Assembly (NCBI GenBank): GCA_965546615.1
Contig: CBEUVQ010000009.1
Span: 1-64,000 of the forward strand
DNA: 64,000 bases
Reading direction: 5' to 3'
From: CBEUVQ01 sp965546615
Lineage (GTDB): Bacteria; Bacillota; Desulfotomaculia; Desulfotomaculales; Desulfohalotomaculaceae
Every line of letters starts with the position of its first letter. Within the stretch, counting starts at the first letter, position 1. The position numbers and the translations under genes were made by a program. The notes below the pieces were generated by a model that was not told the origin of the DNA, did not search any database, and saw only the letters and a list, made by a program, of their open reading frames with translations. This document shows positions 36,263 through 45,335 of the stretch, in pieces.

Positions 36263-38230
36263 TCATTTGGTTTGTTTCCACAAAAGTTTGGCTGTCAGCG
36301 GCGGCAGCGAAACAGCAGCCTTACCGCCACTTATTTTTAATTCCTCTTGATTTGACAACAAATCAACAAATATGCCGTCTTGACACCAGCGACCAATATC
36401 CAGCACAAAAGATGCTCCGGTTGTTTTATGGCGGTTAAACAATACCAAAAAAACACCGTTGTCTTTAGGGCGATTAAAGACATCACGACCGATATCAATT
36501 CTTCTGATATAACCGTAAACATCATCTTTAGCATAAACGGAAATCCATTCGCCGGTTTTTAAAGCATCATGGCGATTGCGCAGATTAACGAGCTTTTTAT
36601 ACCAAGCCAAAAGTTCCTTGTTTTCTTTTCCCCAGGGGTAAGCGGCACGACAAAGGGGATCACCGTAACCTTCCATACCCACTTCATCTCCGTAATAAAT
36701 CGAAGGTACACCGGGAAAAGTCATTTGAAACAGTGCAATGAGCTTTAACCTTTTGACGGCCAGCTCTTTTTTTTCCGCCGACAAACGATAACACCTTTTT
36801 TCCGCTTCGGTTAACGCCTCCTCCGGCGGTGCTTCACCCAGTAACGTTAATATCCGAGGTACATCATGAGTGCCGATTATATTCATACAGCTGTAAAAAT
36901 GCTCGCGAGGATAATTTTCGTACAAACTCATCAGCTGCCGGTGAGTTTGCAAAGCATCGATTTTCCCTAAAAAAAAGTTAATTAACGTGTTTCTAAACGG
37001 ATAGTTCATTACCGAATCCAGTTCATCTCCAAGTAAGTACTCACGCATTTTTCCGTAACTAATTTTTCGTGAAGCATCTTCCCATACTTCACCGATTAAT
37101 ACAGATTCGGGGTCGGTTTCTTTCATCACTTTTTTTATCCCTTTGATAAATGGGTCAGGCAGCTCATCAGCTACATCTAAACGCCAGCCCTTTGCCCCTA
37201 AACGCATCCAATAACGAATGACACTATTTTCATTATAGATAATAAAATCTTGATAAGACGGTTCCATCTCATTGACGTTGGGCAGCGTATCTATACCCCA
37301 CCAGCACTCATATTTGTCGGGATAATCATGAAAAATATACCAGGGATAATACGGAGAATTTTTGGACTGATATGCTCCCAATTCGGGATATCTACCTTCT
37401 TTATTGAAGTAAATGCTGTCACTGCCGGTATGGCTGAACACACCGTCCAAAATGATTTTAATGCCCATTTCTTCTGCCTTGGTGCACAGTTCTTGAAATA
37501 ATTTGTTGTCACCGTACATACCGTCCACCCGCTTATAATCAGCAGTATCATACTTATGATTGCTTGGAGCTTCGAATATCGGGTTAAAATAAATTACATT
37601 AATACCCAGCTCTTTCAAATAAGGTAATTTTTTCATAACGCCTAATAAATTGCCACCAAAAAAATCAAAACAGATGATCTTTCCTGTTTCGGGGTCTTGG
37701 CGGTAGTACGGTGTTTCTTCCCAATTTTTGTACAAATAGCAGCGTTTTTTTGTTTCCAGCAATCGGCCTTGTTCATGACCGTTAAAAAAACGGTCAACAA
37801 AGATTTGATAAATCACCGCTTCTTTAAACCAATGTGGTGTCGCTGCCTCATGATGATGCACGGTAATTTGAAAAGACGGTGGTTCATGATGATACAGCTC
37901 ACCAATTCCACCCAAATTATCTTGATTGTTGCCGTAATAATAGGTTTTACCGTCGACTTTAATTATAAAGTAATACCAGATTAAACCCGGTGCCTGCGGG
38001 GCATTGATTTGCACCTGATAAATACTGCTTTCTTTAAAATTCCCTCTTAGGTACATGTTTAATCTTTCTTCGAAGCGTTCGTTTTTCCATAACCGGATAA
38101 TCACTTGTTCCACATTTATTTCCGCATCTATTTTTAAGCTGAGGGTAATTTTTTGACCGCAGGGAACTGCTCCGAATGGGCTGCGAAAAAACAAATCATG
38201 CGAGTTGTGAGAAACCCAGTTTGGTTTCAT
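36263..38230 (-). CDS. GH13 alpha-glycosidase (neopullulanase/cyclomaltodextrinase-like)
   Basis: This 655-residue enzyme has an N-terminal beta domain (about residues 1-130) and a GH13 barrel. Catalytic-site motifs are GWRLDVADEL (nucleophile Asp), IGEVWED (acid/base Glu) and IGTHDVPR (transition-state Asp). The DGVFSHTGSDS segment is conserved region I. It should cleave alpha-1,4 (and perhaps 1,6) links. No signal peptide is seen, so it is cytoplasmic. The ATG at 38230 follows AAGGTG. Confidence 0.88.
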   Translation of the reverse strand: MKPNWVSHNSHDLFFRSPFGAVPCGQKITLSLKIDAEINVEQVIIRLWKNERFEERLNMYLRGNFKESSIYQVQINAPQAPGLIWYYFIIKVDGKTYYYGNNQDNLGGIGELYHHEPPSFQITVHHHEAATPHWFKEAVIYQIFVDRFFNGHEQGRLLETKKRCYLYKNWEETPYYRQDPETGKIICFDFFGGNLLGVMKKLPYLKELGINVIYFNPIFEAPSNHKYDTADYKRVDGMYGDNKLFQELCTKAEEMGIKIILDGVFSHTGSDSIYFNKEGRYPELGAYQSKNSPYYPWYIFHDYPDKYECWWGIDTLPNVNEMEPSYQDFIIYNENSVIRYWMRLGAKGWRLDVADELPDPFIKGIKKVMKETDPESVLIGEVWEDASRKISYGKMREYLLGDELDSVMNYPFRNTLINFFLGKIDALQTHRQLMSLYENYPREHFYSCMNIIGTHDVPRILTLLGEAPPEEALTEAEKRCYRLSAEKKELAVKRLKLIALFQMTFPGVPSIYYGDEVGMEGYGDPLCRAAYPWGKENKELLAWYKKLVNLRNRHDALKTGEWISVYAKDDVYGYIRRIDIGRDVFNRPKDNGVFLVLFNRHKTTGASFVLDIGRWCQDGIFVDLLSNQEELKISGGKAAVSLPPLTAKLLWKQTK

Positions 38231-38307
38231 TAATCTCAACACCTTGTTGTTTAATATCTAAATAATATATACGCTGTTACTTTACATTTTTCCCAATTGT
38301 TAAGCTT

Positions 38308-39732
38308 TTAAGCTGGCGAATTAAAAAACTTTGGTATGCGCACTGAAAAAGTACTTCCGGCATTCAGTTTGCTTTTCACTTCAATGGTTGTCCCGTGTTG
38401 TTTGGCAATCCAACCCGCTATAGATAAACCCAATCCGGTTCCTCCGACCGGCCGGGAGGCATCTGAACGGTAAAATCTTTCAAAAATTGCAGACAGTTCT
38501 TTTTCATCAATACCTATCCCCGTGTCGGTAACATCAACCTGTATATACTCAGCGGAACAATGCACATGTAATTCTACTTTGCCGGGTGCCGGCGTAAATT
38601 TAAAGGCATTATCCAATAAAATTAAAATCAGCTGCTTAAAGTAATCCGGGTCAGCTTTAATAAATACATTTTGGCAGGCAGGTTCCAGTTTAATGTCAAA
38701 AACATGATCACCGGAAAGCATTTTGGCCTGACGACCAATTTGCTCAATTATCGGCTGCAGGGGTATGGTTTGCAGCGTCAATGTTAAGCCGGCATCTGCT
38801 CTTGCCAATACTAACATATCAGATACCAGCCGGCTCATACGCTCAGCTTCAGATAAAATATCCGACAAAGCCTCTTCACGAATATCAGGATATTCATTTC
38901 CCATTTTTTGAATAAGCTCAATATTCCCCCGGATAGTGGTCAGCGGCGTCCTCAACTCGTGCGATACGTCAGCAACAAACCGTCGTTGGGCGGCATGAGA
39001 TTCAGAAAGCTCCCGGTACGCTGTCTCAATACTTTCCAGCATTTTATTCAAAGTTTCCACTAACCGCCCCAATTCATCTTTCGGACCTTGATGAGGAACA
39101 CGCTGATGAAAATTCAATTCTTTGCGAATTAAATTTGCCGTTTTGGTAATTTCATCAATTGGTTTTAACGCCGTCCGGGCTAACAGCCAGCCAATGCTGG
39201 CAGCAGCTGCAATAATGATTACGCTGCCCAACCATAAAAGCATGCGCAGTCTTTTTAATGCAGCTTCAATACCGGAAAATGGTTGGCCAACTTGTAAAAG
39301 GCCAACCACTCTTTCTTGGGCAATTAGCGGGTAGTTATAAATCCGAATGCGCTGATTTCCGGCATTAACCCACTCATAAAAACTATCACCGGCTGCCCCC
39401 CGCACAATAGTTTCTTCAGTAAGCGGCAGACTTTGATTGCCCAAATTACCGGACTTGGCCACCAACTGCCCTTGAGTGTCAACTACCTGCAAATAGGTGT
39501 TGGGGTAGCCAAACACATCAACATCAGGCAGAACTATTTTTTGACTTCGCAGCAGTGTTGGCCCTACTATTTTTATGGAACGCACAACGCCCTGCGCGCG
39601 TCCGGCTAACTCTTTGTCAATTTCTTGGGCCATACTGTAACTCAAGAAAGTATAAATCACCAAAGAAAAAACGACCAGCGTAAATGCAACAACCACACTA
39701 TACCAAAGCGTTAGTTTTAGTCTTATTGACAT
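38308..39732 (-). CDS. Sensor histidine kinase
   Basis: This 474-residue kinase has two membrane segments (about residues 10-32 and 160-185) flanking an extracytoplasmic domain, then HAMP, HisKA (FVADVSHELRTPLTTIRGN, phospho-His near residue 250) and HATPase domains (DNAFKF, DTGIGI, GGTGLGLSI). It overlaps the response regulator by one base (TGATG). Placement after htrA suggests envelope-stress sensing like CssS. Confidence 0.93.
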   Translation of the reverse strand: MSIRLKLTLWYSVVVAFTLVVFSLVIYTFLSYSMAQEIDKELAGRAQGVVRSIKIVGPTLLRSQKIVLPDVDVFGYPNTYLQVVDTQGQLVAKSGNLGNQSLPLTEETIVRGAAGDSFYEWVNAGNQRIRIYNYPLIAQERVVGLLQVGQPFSGIEAALKRLRMLLWLGSVIIIAAAASIGWLLARTALKPIDEITKTANLIRKELNFHQRVPHQGPKDELGRLVETLNKMLESIETAYRELSESHAAQRRFVADVSHELRTPLTTIRGNIELIQKMGNEYPDIREEALSDILSEAERMSRLVSDMLVLARADAGLTLTLQTIPLQPIIEQIGRQAKMLSGDHVFDIKLEPACQNVFIKADPDYFKQLILILLDNAFKFTPAPGKVELHVHCSAEYIQVDVTDTGIGIDEKELSAIFERFYRSDASRPVGGTGLGLSIAGWIAKQHGTTIEVKSKLNAGSTFSVRIPKFFNSPA

Positions 39733-40406
39733 CAGTTTTGCTCCTTCAGCACATACCCTACCCCGCGCACAGTATGAATTAATCTTGCTTGATTATTTTC
39801 TTCAAGTTTTTGCCGCAGCATGTTGATATACACTTCCAACACATTAGAACCACCTGTGTAATCAATTCCCCACAAGCGATCAATAATGATATCGCGTTCC
39901 AACACTTGATTTGGGTGTTCCATAAACATTTTTAACAGATCATATTCTTTAGCGGAAAGTGATATTAAATTAGCGCCGCGGCGCACCTCTCTTTTTTCTA
40001 AATCCATTTTTAAATCCAAAAATTGCAGCATGCTGTTCTTTATACTTCGGCGGCGCAGCAGCACTCTGACACGAGCTAACAATTCTTCCAAAGCAAAGGG
40101 CTTAACCAGGTAATCATCCGCCCCTAAATTAAGCCCTTTTACTCTGCTTTCCACCTCGTCTTTAGCGCTTAAAATTAAAATGGGAATAACATTATCCTGA
40201 CAAAAACGTTGGCAAAAATCCCAACCGTTAAACCCCGGCATCATGATATCTAAAATAATTAATTCAGGTGGATTTTCTTTAGCCATCTTATACCCTGTAT
40301 AACCATCATTGGCGACATGAACTGTATATCCTTCATAAGTTAAAGCCCGTTTAAGAAAAGCTGTTATTTTGGGATCATCATCGATAACCAATATTCTGGA
40401 AGCCAT
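39732..40406 (-). CDS. OmpR-family response regulator
   Basis: This 224-residue regulator has a receiver domain (phospho-Asp in LIILDIMMPG, near residue 54) and a C-terminal winged helix (ERDIIIDRLWG..). It lies 13 nt after htrA and overlaps the kinase, forming an htrA-regulator-kinase operon. It may control htrA itself, by analogy with CssRS. Confidence 0.94.
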   Translation of the reverse strand: MASRILVIDDDPKITAFLKRALTYEGYTVHVANDGYTGYKMAKENPPELIILDIMMPGFNGWDFCQRFCQDNVIPILILSAKDEVESRVKGLNLGADDYLVKPFALEELLARVRVLLRRRSIKNSMLQFLDLKMDLEKREVRRGANLISLSAKEYDLLKMFMEHPNQVLERDIIIDRLWGIDYTGGSNVLEVYINMLRQKLEENNQARLIHTVRGVGYVLKEQN

Positions 40407-40419
40407 TATTTACACCCCG

Positions 40420-41529
40420 TTAACTCTTACTGCCAATTATTATATCAATATTTTGCGTTTTTCCACCACGGGATATAGATACAGAAACTTTATCTCCCGG
40501 TTGAGTTTGTGCTACCGCATCAACTAACTGCTGCGGATCGCTGATAGTCTGATTATTAAATTCTAAAATAACATCACCTTTAATCAGGCCGGCTTTTTGG
40601 GCGGGACTTCCGTCAGCTACGCCTGCCACTATAATACCGTTTTGATCTTCAGTAGGCAGAATACTAACTCCGATGTAAGGATGTTCAACTTTGCCATTTG
40701 TGATTAATTGATTATATACTGAAACAACTGTGGAAGAAGGAATGGCAAAGCCGATCCCTTGAGCACTGGCATTGACTGCGGTATTGACACCAATGACCTG
40801 ACCGTTTAAGTTAATAAGCGGTCCGCCCGAGTTGCCGGGGTTGATAGAGGCATCTGTCTGCAGCAGGTTTTGGAAGCGCTGATTTTCAATAGTGACCGGC
40901 CGGCCTTTGGCACTAATTACCCCAACTGTCACGGTATGATCTAAACCGTAAGGGTTCCCAATAGCAATCACCCAATCACCCACTTGTGTATTGTTTGAAT
41001 CACCAAACTGCAGCGTCGGTAATTTTCCATCGGCATCAATTTTTATCACTGCTAAATCCAATTCTTCGTCTGAAGCAACCAGTTTCGCCGAATAAGTTTT
41101 GTTTGTAGAAAGCACTACGTTAATTTCATCGGCGCCCTCAATAACATGATGGTTGGTAATGATGTAACCATCTTCTGATGCAATAAAACCTGATCCTAAC
41201 CCTGTTTTTACTTCGGTACGCGAAGAATTCGGCAGTTGATCACCAAAAAACTTTCTAAAGAAAGGGTCATTTAAAAACGGGTCGTAATTTACCGTAGATT
41301 TCACCACTGTTTCAATTTTCACTACCGACGGCGCAGTTTTCTCTACTACATCAGCAATATTAGCCGGTCTAATCACTCCCGCTTCGGCCGCTGACGAACT
41401 GGAATCAATTTTTGCAAGCCGCTGCTGATTTTCTGCCCACTGCACCCCAACAACCACCAGCAGCGCAAAAAATAATGTTGTGAATGCTAAAATCAACACA
41501 GGTTTTTTCCATTGAGAATTGCTAAGCAT
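40420..41529 (-). CDS. htrA: HtrA-type serine protease with PDZ domain
   Basis: This 369-residue protease has one N-terminal membrane anchor (about residues 10-30). The catalytic triad is His128 (TNHHVI), Asp158 (EELDLAVI) and Ser234 (NPGNSGGPL), and one PDZ domain lies at about 275-365. It degrades or refolds damaged proteins outside the membrane. GGAGGG precedes the ATG. It heads the operon with a two-component system. Confidence 0.95.
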   Translation of the reverse strand: MLSNSQWKKPVLILAFTTLFFALLVVVGVQWAENQQRLAKIDSSSSAAEAGVIRPANIADVVEKTAPSVVKIETVVKSTVNYDPFLNDPFFRKFFGDQLPNSSRTEVKTGLGSGFIASEDGYIITNHHVIEGADEINVVLSTNKTYSAKLVASDEELDLAVIKIDADGKLPTLQFGDSNNTQVGDWVIAIGNPYGLDHTVTVGVISAKGRPVTIENQRFQNLLQTDASINPGNSGGPLINLNGQVIGVNTAVNASAQGIGFAIPSSTVVSVYNQLITNGKVEHPYIGVSILPTEDQNGIIVAGVADGSPAQKAGLIKGDVILEFNNQTISDPQQLVDAVAQTQPGDKVSVSISRGGKTQNIDIIIGSKS

Positions 41530-41601
41530 CTTTTTCCCTCCTATAAAATTACTTTTTTATTTTCCAATTAAATTCTAGTACGCTTACCTTAAAAGAACAT
41601 T

Positions 41602-41632
41602 AAAAAACCCGGGAAATTTTAATTTTCCCGAG
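41602..41632 (-). terminator. Terminator overlapping the end of glgA
   Basis: CGGGAAAATT and AATTTCCCG form a stem followed by TTTTTT on the minus strand. The glgA stop codon lies inside it. It separates the glycogen operon from htrA. Confidence 0.85.
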
Positions 41633-43061
41633 TGTTTTCAGAAAGCAAAGATTGATACAAATTAATGTATTGTTTGGCAGAAGTATACCAGCTGTAATCA
41701 CAAGACATCGCTTCTCGGACAATTTTTTGCCACACGTCTTTTTCCTGATAAAACCGCAGCGCCCGTTGAACAGTAAACAACATCTCATGAGCATTGTAAT
41801 TGATAAAACTAAATCCATTACCTTGTCGGCTGATTTCATTAAAGGAGCGGACTGTGTCCTTTAAACCACCGGTTTCCCGCACTACCGGCACGGAACCGTA
41901 TCTCAACGCAATCATTTGCCCTAACCCACAGGGTTCAAACAGCGAAGGCATTAAAAAGATGTCAGATGCAGCATAAATTTGATGGGCCAAAGGTTTTTGA
42001 TAGGTGAAATTAACAGCCATTTTATCTGGATATTTATCTGCAGCGTAAGCAAACAAATCATGGTATCTTCTTTCACCCGAGCCCATTACAATCATTTGTA
42101 CATCTAACGCAGCCAACATTTCTTCTAAAGTATGAGCCAGTAAATCAAGCCCTTTTTGGGCCGTTAACCTTGAGATCAAAGCAATTACCGGCACATCAGC
42201 CCGTACCGGCAGGCCTAAAGATTGTTGAAGGTGCTTTTTATTCTCTGCCTTTTTTGTTAAAGCGGATTCTGCATCATAGTTGGCAAAAATGTATTGGTCA
42301 GTACTGGGGTTATATATATCATAATCAATACCGTTTAAAATTCCATACAAATTGCTGCTGTAATATCTTAATAGACCATCCAGCTTCTCTCCATAATAAG
42401 GCGTTAGAATTTCTTGAGAATAAGTAGGGCTCACTGTAGTTATCAAATCAGAGTAGATAATACCCGCTTTCATATAATTAACTTTGCCGTAAAATTCCAA
42501 CCCATCTTTTGTAAAGTATTCATCCCCCAAACCTAAAACGTCTCCAAGTATTGTTTTCGAAAATACCCCTTGATATTTTAAGTTGTGAATTGTAAACAGC
42601 ATGCGAATATTCTCTCCATAGGAAAGATGCCGCAAAAACAAACTAACCAAAGAAGCATGCCAATCATGGCAATGAATAATTTGCGGGGCAAAATCCAGCT
42701 GCGGAAGCATCTCTATTACCGCTCTGCAAAAAAAGGCGTACCGTTCAGCATCATCACTGAAACCATACAAACCCTGCCGTTTAAAATAATATTCATTATC
42801 TATGAAATAAAAAGGCACACCATCACATTCCAGCAATTCAATTCCGCAGTACTGCTTGCGCCAAGACAGCGGTACAGTAATTTCATTCTGCTTAACCATT
42901 TTTAGCCGATAGCGCTCTGCAATATCTCCATGTTTTGGTATTACGACCCGCACATCAACCTGCTGTTTACGCAGTTCCTTTGGTAATGAACCAATTACCT
43001 CGGCTAAACCTCCGGTGCGTACAAAAGGGGCGGATTCTGCTGCCACGAAAAGCACCTTCAT
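41619..43061 (-). CDS. glgA: Glycogen synthase
   Basis: This 480-residue GT5 enzyme adds glucose from ADP-glucose to glycogen. The N-terminus MKVLFVAAESAPFVRTGGLA carries the substrate-binding loop (KVGGLADV in most, here RTGGLAEV). SRLTAQKGLDLL and PSLFEPCGLGQ are present. The ATG at 43061 follows AAGGTG by 6 nt. It is the last gene of glgB-C-D-A. Confidence 0.95.
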   Translation of the reverse strand: MKVLFVAAESAPFVRTGGLAEVIGSLPKELRKQQVDVRVVIPKHGDIAERYRLKMVKQNEITVPLSWRKQYCGIELLECDGVPFYFIDNEYYFKRQGLYGFSDDAERYAFFCRAVIEMLPQLDFAPQIIHCHDWHASLVSLFLRHLSYGENIRMLFTIHNLKYQGVFSKTILGDVLGLGDEYFTKDGLEFYGKVNYMKAGIIYSDLITTVSPTYSQEILTPYYGEKLDGLLRYYSSNLYGILNGIDYDIYNPSTDQYIFANYDAESALTKKAENKKHLQQSLGLPVRADVPVIALISRLTAQKGLDLLAHTLEEMLAALDVQMIVMGSGERRYHDLFAYAADKYPDKMAVNFTYQKPLAHQIYAASDIFLMPSLFEPCGLGQMIALRYGSVPVVRETGGLKDTVRSFNEISRQGNGFSFINYNAHEMLFTVQRALRFYQEKDVWQKIVREAMSCDYSWYTSAKQYINLYQSLLSENTREN

Positions 43062-43078
43062 GTTATTCACCTTCTTAA

Positions 43079-44203
43079 TTAGATAATTGATTTCTTTTCA
43101 ATTAAAACAGGATAATTTTTATCTCCTGTAAGCTGCTTTCCTGCCGAGATGAACACCTCTTTATCAGAAATCACATTTTTTATAACTGCATTTTCCCCAA
43201 TTTCTGTTTTCTGCATAATGATGCTGTCTTTCACATATGCTCCTTTACGTATCTTAACTCCCCGAAAGAGGATGCTGTTTTCAACTATACCTTCAACTAC
43301 ACAGCCGTTTGCCACCAGACAATTTTTAACACGCGAACCATCTGTATATTTAGCCGGTGCACCATCTTTTATCTTAGTATAAATCGGTCCCGGTTTAAAA
43401 AACAATTTGTTCCATACTTCCGGTTTTAACAAATCCATACTGTTGCGATAATAACTCTCCACAGTGTTAATGCGGGCGCAGTAACCTTGATAGGGATAGG
43501 CAAATACACGCAGCATGCTGATGTTTTTTACAAAACCATCCTTTACCAAATCGTAATACCCGCGACTAAAACAAGCATCTATTAAATCAATCAATATCGA
43601 TTTCTCCATGATGTACATATCTAAAGAAACTTTATTACTGTTAATTTTACCGGGCTTAACTTCCATATCAATTACCCTGCCGTCGTCAGCAACAGTTACC
43701 CTGGTGGAATCGGAAAAATCTCGCCGGTTGTCATCTTTTACCTCTTTATACAACAGCGTAATATCAGCATTGCTTTTCAGATGATAATCCAGTGCGCGGC
43801 GATAATCGATGTTGCAAACAATATTGCTGCAGGAAACAAGAACATATTTTTGTCTGCTTTTATGAATATAATCAAGGTTATTATAAAAATTCTGCAGATT
43901 GCCTTTTTTATCTGCACCGCTTTCACAGCGGATGTTATCAGGAGGAAAGATGAACAACCCGTCCCGCTTCCGATCTAAATCCCATTCCTTACCTGACCTT
44001 AAATGATCAATCAAAGCTCGGTGCTTGTTTTGTGTTAATATGGCAATATTTTTCATTCCGGAATTAACCATATTCGACAGCACAAAATCAATTAAGCGGT
44101 AGCGGCTGGCAAAGGGCACAGCAGATATCGGGCGATGGCGGGTCAAACCATTTAATGAATCTTCGCTTTCAATTAAATTAATAATCCCCATTACGTCATT
44201 CAT
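43079..44203 (-). CDS. glgD: Glucose-1-phosphate adenylyltransferase, GlgD subunit
   Basis: This 374-residue protein is a nucleotidyltransferase-fold paralogue of GlgC with a left-handed beta-helix tail. The N-terminal nucleotide-binding GG motif seen in GlgC is absent (GIINLIESEDSLNGLT instead), as expected for the regulatory GlgD partner in Firmicutes. It overlaps glgC by 8 nt; the ATG at 44203 has GGGGGT upstream. Confidence 0.93.
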   Translation of the reverse strand: MNDVMGIINLIESEDSLNGLTRHRPISAVPFASRYRLIDFVLSNMVNSGMKNIAILTQNKHRALIDHLRSGKEWDLDRKRDGLFIFPPDNIRCESGADKKGNLQNFYNNLDYIHKSRQKYVLVSCSNIVCNIDYRRALDYHLKSNADITLLYKEVKDDNRRDFSDSTRVTVADDGRVIDMEVKPGKINSNKVSLDMYIMEKSILIDLIDACFSRGYYDLVKDGFVKNISMLRVFAYPYQGYCARINTVESYYRNSMDLLKPEVWNKLFFKPGPIYTKIKDGAPAKYTDGSRVKNCLVANGCVVEGIVENSILFRGVKIRKGAYVKDSIIMQKTEIGENAVIKNVISDKEVFISAGKQLTGDKNYPVLIEKKSII

Positions 44204-45323
44204 CAACATTACCCCCGACAACAGTTATTTGTTGATCGCTGCTGCCAATCTCACTGCCTTCCTTAATCACTGCGCCTTCACAAATAATGGCCCGGTTGAT
44301 TCTGGCGTTGGTTTCTATTTTAGCAAAAGGTAAGATAATTGAATCTGTAATTTCAGCTCTTTCACCAATCGTCACTCCGTTAAAAATTACCGAGTGATTT
44401 ACTCTGCCAAACACAGCACAACCTTCACTAACCAGTGAACAGCTAATTTCCGCTGTCGGTGATACATATTGTGCCGGCAGCGCCGGGCTAACTGAATAAA
44501 TTGGCCACTTTGAGTCGTTAAGATCTAACGCCGGGCGGCGCTTTAGCAAATCCATATTAGCTTCCCACAGACTTTCAACAGTGCCGACATCTTTCCAATA
44601 ACCTTTAAAAGTATAGGCATACATCTCCTGCCCTCTTTTAAGCATGGTGGGGATAATATCTTTGCCAAAATCATTGCTGGAACCTATATCCTGTTCATCT
44701 TCAATCAGGTATTTTTTTAACAGCGGCCAGTTGAAGATGTAAATACCCATTGATGCCAGATTACTTTTCGGTTGACGAGGTTTTTCTTCAAATTCAATAA
44801 TTCTACCGTTTGGCAGCACATTCAAAATGCCAAACCTGCTTGCTTCCAACCACGGAACTTCAACAACCGCAATGGTAACATCTGCCTTTTTTTCTTTATG
44901 ATAATTGAGCATTAACGAATAATTCATCTTATATATATGATCTCCGGATAAAACAACCAAAAATTTCGGTTGGTAGAGATCAATAAAATTTATATTTTGA
45001 TAAATGGCATTAGCAGTACCTTTATACCATTCGCCTCCTTTTTCTTTAACGAAAGGAGGCAGTAAAGTTACCCCTCCGCTTTTGCGGTCTAAATCCCAAG
45101 GAGAACCATTACCGATGTAAGAGTTTAAAATCAACGGCTGATATTGAGTGAGTACCCCAACAGTAGATATGCCGGAATTGCAGCAGTTGCTGAGTGTAAA
45201 ATCGATAATCCGATATTTACCGCCAAAAGGCACCGCCGGTTTGGCCAACTTTTTAGTAATGACACCTAACCTGCTTCCTTGTCCACCGGCCAAAATCATA
45301 GCAATGCATTCTTTTGTAGACAT
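44196..45323 (-). CDS. glgC: Glucose-1-phosphate adenylyltransferase, catalytic subunit
   Basis: This 375-residue enzyme makes ADP-glucose. It has the nucleotide-binding motif LAGGQGSRLGVITKKLAKPA, the GDHIYKMNY motif near residue 130, and FEEKPRQPKS for sugar phosphate. A beta-helix domain follows. It lies 12 nt downstream of glgB and overlaps glgD. Confidence 0.96.
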   Translation of the reverse strand: MSTKECIAMILAGGQGSRLGVITKKLAKPAVPFGGKYRIIDFTLSNCCNSGISTVGVLTQYQPLILNSYIGNGSPWDLDRKSGGVTLLPPFVKEKGGEWYKGTANAIYQNINFIDLYQPKFLVVLSGDHIYKMNYSLMLNYHKEKKADVTIAVVEVPWLEASRFGILNVLPNGRIIEFEEKPRQPKSNLASMGIYIFNWPLLKKYLIEDEQDIGSSNDFGKDIIPTMLKRGQEMYAYTFKGYWKDVGTVESLWEANMDLLKRRPALDLNDSKWPIYSVSPALPAQYVSPTAEISCSLVSEGCAVFGRVNHSVIFNGVTIGERAEITDSIILPFAKIETNARINRAIICEGAVIKEGSEIGSSDQQITVVGGNVDE

Positions 45324-45335
45324 GTCTTACCTCCT

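Noticed and set aside
43079..45323. Recent duplication of glgC
   Set aside because: The second protein lacks the N-terminal nucleotide motif and fits the known GlgD subunit, a normal pairing in Firmicutes.
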